Assembly (NCBI GenBank): GCA_035551935.1
Contig: DASZMJ010000111.1
Location: 1-61,067 of the forward strand
DNA from: DASZMJ01 sp035551935
GTDB taxonomy: Bacteria; Planctomycetota; Planctomycetia; Isosphaerales; Isosphaeraceae
Length of the DNA: 61,067 nucleotides
Direction of reading: 5' to 3'
Below, piece by piece: positions 17,295 to 24,600 of this stretch (within the stretch, counting starts at the first letter, position 1; each line of letters opens with the position of its first letter). The position numbers and the translations under genes were made by a program. The notes below the pieces were generated by a model. It had not been told where the DNA came from. It was given only the letters and a program-made list of their open reading frames with translations, and searched no databases.

Positions 17295-18500
17295 ATGGTG
17301 GTACAGACGAAGGTCGATTCGTTCGAGAGTCGCCTCGATCCCGCAGGCAAGAAGAAGCTCCTCGCCCTCGACGGCGGCGGCATCCTCGGCGTCCTCAGCC
17401 TCGAGTTCCTCGCCCGCATCGAGGACACCCTGCGCCGCGAGCTGGGCAAGGGGCCGGGCTTCGTCCTGGCCGACTACTTCGACTACATCGCCGGCACCAG
17501 CACCGGCGCCATCATCGCGACCTGCCTGGCGCTGGGCATGTCCGTCGATCAGGTGAGCAAGTTCTATCGCGACCAGGGCCGGGCGATGTTCGAGAAGGGC
17601 TGGTTCTTCGAGCGATACTACTCCCGCTATCGCCGCGAGAAGCTCGAGCAGATGCTCAAGGAACGGATCCGCGAGGCGACCGGGGAGGACGAATCGACGC
17701 TCGGGACCGAGAAGCTGCGGACGCTGCTGATGGTCGTCCTCCGCAACGCCACCACCGACTCCCCCTGGCCGCTGTCGAACAACCCCGGGGCCATGTTCAA
17801 CGACCCCGCCCTCCCGGACTGCAACCTGAAGCTGCCCCTCTGGCAGCTCGTCCGCGCCAGCACGGCCGCGCCGACCTACTTCCCGCCCGAGGAGGTCCAG
17901 GTCGGCCCGCGCCGGTTCATCTTCGTCGACGGCGGGGTGACGGTCTTCAACAACCCGGCCCTCCAGCTCTTCGTCATGGCGACGGTCGACGCCTATCGGC
18001 TCAACTGGCACGCCGGCGAGGACCGCATGCTCGTGGTCTCGATCGGCACCGGCGCCGCGCCGAACGCCAACGCGAACCTCAAGCCCGGCGACCTGAACCT
18101 GCTCTACAACGCCACGAGCATCCCGTCGGCATTGATGGCGGCGGCCAATGCCCAGCAGGACATGCTCTGCCGGATCTTCGGCACCTGCCGGCACGGTGCG
18201 GCGATCGACATGGAGGTCGAGGGGCTGATGTCCGGGGAGCCCGGCCATCCGCTCGGGCAGATCAACCTGACGATCGCGGGCAACGGTGCCCCGAGTCCGG
18301 CGAGCCGGCTCTTCTCCTACGTCCGCTACAACGTCGACCTGACGCAGGACGGCCTGGACGAGCTCGGCCTGCGCCACATCCGGGCCCAGGACGTCCAGCA
18401 GATGGACTCGGTGTCGCACATCGAAGATCTGGCGGAAATCGGCTGCGCCGCCGCCGCCCGCGACGTGAGCCGCGACCACTTCCGGGGATTCCTGGGCTGA
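17295..18500 (+). CDS. Patatin-like phospholipase (CapV-like)
   Basis: A 401-residue patatin. The oxyanion loop is LDGGGILG (26-32), the nucleophile elbow is GTSTG with Ser69, and the dyad partner is Asp212 in FVDGG. The arrangement and length fit the patatin phospholipases used as effectors in CBASS and related systems, which degrade membrane phospholipids to kill the infected cell. No cyclic-nucleotide synthase gene is nearby, so what would activate it is unknown. The start is the ATG at 17295, preceded by GAGG, 49 bp after the SLATT-like gene. A housekeeping lipase is possible but the neighbours argue against it. Confidence 0.88.
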   Translation: MVVQTKVDSFESRLDPAGKKKLLALDGGGILGVLSLEFLARIEDTLRRELGKGPGFVLADYFDYIAGTSTGAIIATCLALGMSVDQVSKFYRDQGRAMFEKGWFFERYYSRYRREKLEQMLKERIREATGEDESTLGTEKLRTLLMVVLRNATTDSPWPLSNNPGAMFNDPALPDCNLKLPLWQLVRASTAAPTYFPPEEVQVGPRRFIFVDGGVTVFNNPALQLFVMATVDAYRLNWHAGEDRMLVVSIGTGAAPNANANLKPGDLNLLYNATSIPSALMAAANAQQDMLCRIFGTCRHGAAIDMEVEGLMSGEPGHPLGQINLTIAGNGAPSPASRLFSYVRYNVDLTQDGLDELGLRHIRAQDVQQMDSVSHIEDLAEIGCAAAARDVSRDHFRGFLG

Positions 18501-18546
18501 AGTCCCGGGCCGCGACCCGGGTCCTACCGATCGACGGGGGTGCTCC

Positions 18547-20010
18547 ATGGCCGACGGCAAGAGGCGTTGCTTCGTCGTGATGGGCTTCGGCACGAAGACC
18601 GACCTGGCGACGGGCCGCAAGATCGACCTGGACAAGTCGTACAGCTACCTGATCAAGCCGGTCGTCGAGCGGCAGGGGCTCGTCTGCGTCCGCGCCGACG
18701 AGATCACGCACTCGGGGACCATCGACGTGCCGATGTACGAGGAGCTGCTGACCGCCGACCTGGTGATCGCCGACATCTCGACGGCCAACGCCAACGCGAT
18801 CTACGAGCTGGGCATCCGGCACGCCTTGCGGCCCGCCACGACGATCGTGATCTCCGAGAACCAACTCAAGTACCCCTTCGACCTGAACCACGTCCTGATC
18901 ACCAGCTACAGCTACCTCGAGGGGGGCGGGATCGACTACGGCGAGGTCCTCCGGTTCCAGGAGGTCCTGGGCAAGATGATCAAGGAACTCCTGGAGAAGC
19001 CGAAGACCGACAGCCCGGTCTACACGTTCCTGAAGGACCTGAACCCGCCCGCGCTCGCCGTTGCTGTCGAGGCCGCCGCCGGCAAGTCAGGGGTTGCCGC
19101 GGCTCCCAGGGCCGCGGCGGATCCCGACGACGCGGCGCGGGGCGCCACGCTCGCCCAGCTCGTCGAGCTGGGCGAGCAGGCCATCAAGTACAGCGACTTC
19201 GCGGCGGCGAAGAACTTCTTCGCCAGCGCCCTGGCCGTCAGCCAGTCGATCCAGGTCAAGAACGAGGTCGCCCCTCGCGAGGACCCCTACCTGCTCCAGC
19301 GCCTGGCGCTGGCCACCTACAAGGCCAAGCAGCCGGACGGCGCCTCGGCCCTGGAGGCGGCGCTGAAGGTCCTCGAGCCGCTCCGCCCGAATGTCTCCAA
19401 CGATCCGGAGACCGTCGGCCTGGCCGGGGCCATCGAGAAGCGGCTCTTCGACCTGGGGAGGGATGAAAGGGAGAAGCACCTCGCCCGCGCCATCCGGTAC
19501 TACGCCCGGGGGTACTACCTCCGCGACGACTACTACAACGGCATCAACCTGGCCTATCTCCTGAACGTGCGCTCGGACACCGCGCTCGACGAGACGGACG
19601 CCGAGCGGGTCGCCGACCTCGTGCTCGCCAACCGGACCCGCCGCGAGGTCCTCGGCCTCTGCGACCGCGAGCTCGAGGCGATCGAGGGGCGCCGCCAGGA
19701 GGCGGGCCGGGCCGCCGCGGGCGCCCGACCCGCGATCGCCGAGCTCGCCGAGGCCCAGAAAAAGACAGACTGGGAGCGGGAGTTCTGGTGCCTCGCCACC
19801 AAGGCCGAGGCCTACTTCGGCCTGGGCCAGTTGCCGGACTACGAGAAGACTCGCGACTCGGCCCTGGCGATCGACCCGAAGCCCGCCGGCTGGATGGTCG
19901 AGACGTTCGACGCCCAGATCAAGCGGCTGAAGCAACTGCTCGAGGCGCACGGCCACCTGCTGGAACCGCCCTGGCCCGCCGTGCCCCTGGCGGATGACCG
20001 GGAGGGTTGA
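18547..20010 (+). CDS. DUF4071 / TRAFs-binding-like protein with N-terminal TIR-like domain
   Basis: A 487-residue protein. Residues 1-165 resemble a TIR/deoxyribosyltransferase-like Rossmann domain: RRCFVVMGFGTKTD, IKPVVERQGLVCVRADEI, DLVIADISTANANAIYELG, IRHALRP. This is the hallmark of bacterial DUF4071 proteins, whose two domains recall the N-terminal regulatory part of animal ASK kinases (TIR-like plus TRAFs-binding). A low-complexity linker (about 170-190) leads to an alpha-helical, TPR-like half (LGEQAIKYSDFAAAKNFFAS, EREFWCLATKAEAYFGLGQ). Family assignment is from memory of the consensus, not a search. It sits between the patatin and triple-TIR genes on the same strand. Likely a scaffold or NAD-related signal protein; activity is unknown. 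Confidence 0.75.
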   Translation: MADGKRRCFVVMGFGTKTDLATGRKIDLDKSYSYLIKPVVERQGLVCVRADEITHSGTIDVPMYEELLTADLVIADISTANANAIYELGIRHALRPATTIVISENQLKYPFDLNHVLITSYSYLEGGGIDYGEVLRFQEVLGKMIKELLEKPKTDSPVYTFLKDLNPPALAVAVEAAAGKSGVAAAPRAAADPDDAARGATLAQLVELGEQAIKYSDFAAAKNFFASALAVSQSIQVKNEVAPREDPYLLQRLALATYKAKQPDGASALEAALKVLEPLRPNVSNDPETVGLAGAIEKRLFDLGRDEREKHLARAIRYYARGYYLRDDYYNGINLAYLLNVRSDTALDETDAERVADLVLANRTRREVLGLCDRELEAIEGRRQEAGRAAAGARPAIAELAEAQKKTDWEREFWCLATKAEAYFGLGQLPDYEKTRDSALAIDPKPAGWMVETFDAQIKRLKQLLEAHGHLLEPPWPAVPLADDREG

Positions 20011-20065
20011 GTCGAAGGGCCGCGGCCGGAGCGCCCCGTAGGCTTATTATACTACTGGATTTAAT

Positions 20066-20096
20066 TTGACCGCTTGCCCCTCTCTTCTGTTATGAT
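20066..20096 (+). promoter_or_regulatory. Candidate promoter for the triple-TIR/STAND operon
   Basis: The only AT-rich stretch in the right arm (20040-20100) lies between the DUF4071 and triple-TIR genes. TTGACC at 20066-20071 and TATGAT at 20091-20096 are sigma70-like but spaced by 19 bases, which is long. A second possible -10, TATACT, lies at 20048-20053. The 172-bp gap and this AT content suggest that the last two genes have their own promoter. Confidence 0.4.
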
Positions 20097-20182
20097 CCCA
20101 TGTCGGTGACGCCGACGCCGGATGGGTCGGCGCGCGGAACCGCGACATGGCCGAAGCTCGACCCCGACCCGGAAGGTGGGCG

Positions 20183-21682
20183 ATGGGATTCGTGCACCCC
20201 GATAAATCGGATTTGTTTATTAGTTATGCACACGAGAACAACGAGCCGCTGTTCGACGGGGCGGACCGCTGGGTCTCGCGGCTGCACCAGACGCTGAGGA
20301 ACAGCCTGGCCGGCAAGATCGGCCGGTCCGAGGACTTCGAGATCTGGAAGGACGAGCGGCTCCGGGGCAACGTCCCGCTGACGGAGCAGCTCGAGGGCCG
20401 GGTCCGGGAGACGGCCGCGATCCTGATCGTGCTCTCGCCGTCGTACATGACCTCGGTGTGGTGCCGGCGCGAGCTGGGCCGGTTCCTCGAGGCCGAGGTC
20501 GGCCGGCGCAAGGGGCCGTCCACGTCGATCTTCGTCGTCGAGTTCGACCAGGCGGAGCGGCCGCCCGATCTGGCCGACCTGCTCGGCTACCGCTTCTGGG
20601 CCGAGCGCGAGAACGGCAAGACGCGCACGCTGGGCAAGCCGAGGCTCGACGCCTCCGAGTCGCTCTACTTCGAGCGCCTCGACGACCTGACCGTCGACCT
20701 GGTCAAGGAGCTGCGCCGGCAGCGGGGGGCGGCCGCCGCGACCGACGGGCCCGCGCCGATGCCGGTGGCCGCGCCGCCGAGGCCGCCGGGCGGCGGGGCG
20801 ACGGTCTACCTCGCCGAGGCCACCGACGACGTGGACGAGGAGCGGGACGAGGTCCGGCGCTTCCTCGTGCAGTTCGGCTACGAGGTGCTCCCCCAGTCGC
20901 TCTACCCCCGCGACAACGCCGAGGTCTACCGCGCCGCGGCGGCCGCCGACGTCGCGCGTTGCGACCTGTTCGTCCAGATCCTCGGCGAGTTCCCGGGCAA
21001 GCGGTTGCCGGGGTCGGAGGGGAGCCTGGTCGGCCTCCAGCACGAGTGCGGCATCCAGCTCGGCAAGCCGGTCCTCCAGTGGCGCCACCCCGACGTCGAC
21101 CTGGGAGCGGTCCGCAGGAAGGCGCCGGCCTACGAGCCGCTGCTCAACGGGCCGACGGTGATCGTCGAGGACATGCAGAAGTTCAAGGAGATCATCCACG
21201 GCACGCTCGTGGGGCTCAAGGCCCCGAAGCCGACCCCGAAGAAGCAGCAGCTCGGCCGCGACCGCCTCGTGTTCGTCAACGCGGACCCGGCCGACCGGGG
21301 GCTGGCCGAGGCCCTGGGCGAGGAGTTGCTCCGCCGCGAGATCGGCTATGTCCTGCCCCTGCTCTGCGACCAGCCGGCCGACCTGCGCCAGGACCTCGAG
21401 CAGAACATCCGCGAGTGCGACGCCTTGATGCTCGTCTTCGGCAAGTCGGAGCCGCTGTGGGTCCGGTCGCAGTTGATGCTCGCCCGGAAGATGGCCGCGC
21501 GCCGCGAGGACCCGCTGTCGGTCATCGGGATCTACGAGGGCCCCCCGGCGCCGAAGTCGGAGGACATGGTGGGCGTCCGGCTGCCGAACATCAAGATGGT
21601 GTACCTGGACTGCACCGACCGCCCCGACGGCGCGCAGATCGACCGGTTCCTCGAGGCCTTCGAGTCGAGGGCGGAGGCATGA
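20183..21682 (+). CDS. Triple TIR-fold protein
   Basis: A 499-residue protein made of three TIR-like modules. Module 1 (about 8-175): SDLFISYAHENNEPLF, EIWKDERLRG, LIVLSPSYMTSVWCRREL; SVWCRRE carries the SxWCxxE motif with likely catalytic Glu97. Module 2 (about 206-345) resembles DUF4062-type domains: TVYLAEATDDVDEERDEVRR, CDLFVQILG, LQHECGIQLGKPV. Module 3 (about 360-495): RLVFVNADPADRGLAEALGE, CDALMLVFGKSEPLWVRSQL. Only module 1 has an intact NADase-like motif; the others may bind ligand or scaffold. Start 20183 is fixed by GGAAGGTGGG just upstream; an earlier ATG at 20147 lacks one. Its stop overlaps the start of the STAND gene by four bases, so the two are translationally coupled. Confidence 0.85.
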   Translation: MGFVHPDKSDLFISYAHENNEPLFDGADRWVSRLHQTLRNSLAGKIGRSEDFEIWKDERLRGNVPLTEQLEGRVRETAAILIVLSPSYMTSVWCRRELGRFLEAEVGRRKGPSTSIFVVEFDQAERPPDLADLLGYRFWAERENGKTRTLGKPRLDASESLYFERLDDLTVDLVKELRRQRGAAAATDGPAPMPVAAPPRPPGGGATVYLAEATDDVDEERDEVRRFLVQFGYEVLPQSLYPRDNAEVYRAAAAADVARCDLFVQILGEFPGKRLPGSEGSLVGLQHECGIQLGKPVLQWRHPDVDLGAVRRKAPAYEPLLNGPTVIVEDMQKFKEIIHGTLVGLKAPKPTPKKQQLGRDRLVFVNADPADRGLAEALGEELLRREIGYVLPLLCDQPADLRQDLEQNIRECDALMLVFGKSEPLWVRSQLMLARKMAARREDPLSVIGIYEGPPAPKSEDMVGVRLPNIKMVYLDCTDRPDGAQIDRFLEAFESRAEA

Positions 21683-24600
21683 GCACCGAGGTCGCCGTCG
21701 CCGTCGCCACCTGCCCCTACCCCGGCCTGCGTCCCTTCCTCCGCGAGGAGTCGGACGTCTTCTTCGGCATGGAGGAGCAGGTCGATCGGATCCTGGAGAA
21801 GCTGGGGGAGCACCGCTTCCTCGCGATCGTCGGCACGTCGGGCTGCGGCAAGTCGTCGCTGGCCCGGGCCGGGCTGATCGCGGCGCTGGAGGCCGGGCTG
21901 CTGACCGTCGCCGGCCCGCGGTGGCGGGTCGCGACGATGCGGCCGATGGACCGGCCGCTGTACAACCTGGCGCGGTACCTGCTGGAGCCCGAGGCCCTCG
22001 GTCGCGGGGACGAGGGGGCCGCGGCGAGCCTCCCCTACCTGCTGGCGACCCTGCGACGCGGGCCCCTCGGCCTGGTCGAAGCATTGCGAGAGGGGGCCGT
22101 CTCGGGGCGGGGGCCGCGCCTGGAGGCGAAGGAGAACCTCCTGCTGCTGGTCGACCAGTTCGAGGAGGTCTTCCGCTTCCGCCGCGGCGCGGCCCCGCCG
22201 CGCCCGGCGGAAGCGGGCGCGACCGCGACCGCGACCGGAGCCCCCGAGGACGCCGGGCCCGGGGCGGACGGGGACCAGCCGCGCCGCCGCGCCCGCGACG
22301 AGGCCGACGCCTTCATCGCCCTGCTCCTGGCGACGGCCAGCCAGGAGTGGCTCGAGCCGGAGGACCGGCTGCCGATCTACGTCATCCTCACGATGCGGTC
22401 GGACTACCTCGGCGAGTGCGCCGTCTTCACCGGATTGTCCGAGGCCATCAGCGACAGCCAGTTCCTCACCCCCCACCTGAGCCGCGACCAGCGGCGGGCG
22501 TCCATCGAGGGCCCGGCCCGCGTCTGCGGCGGCGAGGTCGAGCCGGCGCTGGTCAACCGCCTGCTCAACGACATGGGCTCGGCGCCCGACCAGCTCCCGC
22601 TGATGCAGCACGCCCTGATGCGCCTCTGGCGCCGCGCGGCCCTGCACACCTCGGGCGGGAATGTCGCGCTCCGGCTGGGCGACTACGACGCCGTCGGCGG
22701 CCTGAACGGGGCGCTGGACCTCCACGCCGACGAGGCGTTCTCCCGCCTCGAGACCGACCGGCAGCGGGCGATCGCCGAGGCCCTGTTCCGGAGCCTCGCG
22801 GAGGTCGACTCGGACAAGTCCGATACCCGCCGCCCGACCCCGCTCGGCGAGGTCGCCCGCGTCGCCGCCGCGACCCCCGAGGAGGTGATCGCGGTCGTCG
22901 ACGTCTTCCGCGCCCCCGGGCTGAACTTCCTGACGCCCCCCGCCGGCGTCCCGCTCGACGCCGAGACCCGGCTCGACATCAGCCACGAGAGCCTCATCCG
23001 CCAGTGGAATCGGATGCGGCGCTGGGTCCGCGACGAGGCCCGCTCGGCCGAGGACTACCGCCAGCTCGAGCGCAGCGCCCGCCGCTGGAAGGCGAACGAG
23101 CGCGGGACCCTCGACACGCTCGAGCTGGAGAACGCCCTCGCCTGGTGGCGCAAGGACAACCCCACCGCCGCCTGGGCCCGGCGCTACGGCGGCGACTTCG
23201 AGCTGGCCAGGCACTACCTCGAGGTGAGCGACCGGGTCGTGCGCCGCGGTCAGCTCCTCAGGAATCTCGCGCTCGCGGCGGCGGTCTTGCTGATGTTCAT
23301 CATGGGCCTGGCACTTGTGTTGATCCGTAAAAATGCCAATTTGAACACTTTGAACACGACTTTAAGCGGCCTCAATAAGACATTGGCCGCGAATGAAACG
23401 CAGCTCAAGACGCAGAAAGATCGGATCGAAGTGCAGAACGCCGAACTCTCCCGGAAGGCGACCGAGAGCCAGTCCCTCCTCCTGGCGCGGCAGTCGAAGG
23501 CCCTCCTCCAGGCCGCGCCGCAGCGGTCGCTCTTCCTGGCCGTCGGCGCCATCAAGGTCGGCCAGGAGGGGAAGATCCCGATCGTCCCGGCCGGCGAGGA
23601 GGCGCTGCGGCTGGCGCTGGCCAACCTCGGCGGCCGCGGCTACGTCGGCCCCGGGGGCGCGTTGAACGCGGTCGCCGCCCGGCCCGACGGCCGCCAGATG
23701 GCGGCGGCGGGCGCCGACGGGACCGTCCTGCTCTGGGACCTCGACACGGGCGACGCCCCGGCCCGCCCCCCGGCGGCGCTCAAGAAGCACAAGGCGCAGG
23801 TCTCGGCGCTCGTCTACCTCGACGACCGCCGCCTGCTCAGCGTGGGCTACGACGGGGCGTTCTTCTGGGACGTGACCAAGCCCGGCGGGTCGCCGACCCC
23901 CGCCCTCGACGACGACCCGGCGCCGGCCCCCCGCAAGGTGAGCCTGGGCCCGGCGACCCGCCGCCTGGCCGCCGCCCGACGGGCGACCCTCGCCCCGGCG
24001 GCGACCGCGCAGTTGAGCCCGGGCCGGCGGTGGCTGGTGGTCCCCGGCCGGGACAAGTTCCTGGTCTTCGACCTTCGGTCCCGGGACCGCTCCCGTCCCC
24101 GTGTGCTCGCCGCGCCCGGGCCGTCCTATCCGTTGCCGATCCCGCCGGGGGATCGCTGGTTCGCCGCGAAGCATGAGGGTGATCTGTCGGTCTGGGACCT
24201 GACCGACGACGGATCGGAGCCGCGCGTGTTCAAGGGCGCCGAAGAGATCTTCAACGCAGCCTTCACCCTCACCAAGGACGGCCGGCGCCTCGTCGCGAAC
24301 TTTTCCTACGGCTCATCCGGCCCGCGGCTCTGGGATCGGGCCCGGGGCGGGGACGACGCCAGGCCCATCCGCTGGGATGAGAAGTCGCCGAAGCTCGACT
24401 ACCACGGGTGCGTCTTCTCGCCCGACGGCCGCTGGATGATCGGGTCGGCGACCGACCAGGGCCTCGTCTTCTGGGACCTGGAAGCCGCCGAGCCGATGAC
24501 GTCATGGCGGCACCCACCGGGCGTCAAGAATGTCTATGCCATGATATCCAGCGTCGACGGTCGCTGGCTTGGCGTCCTCGACAGCCAGGGTTACCTCCGG

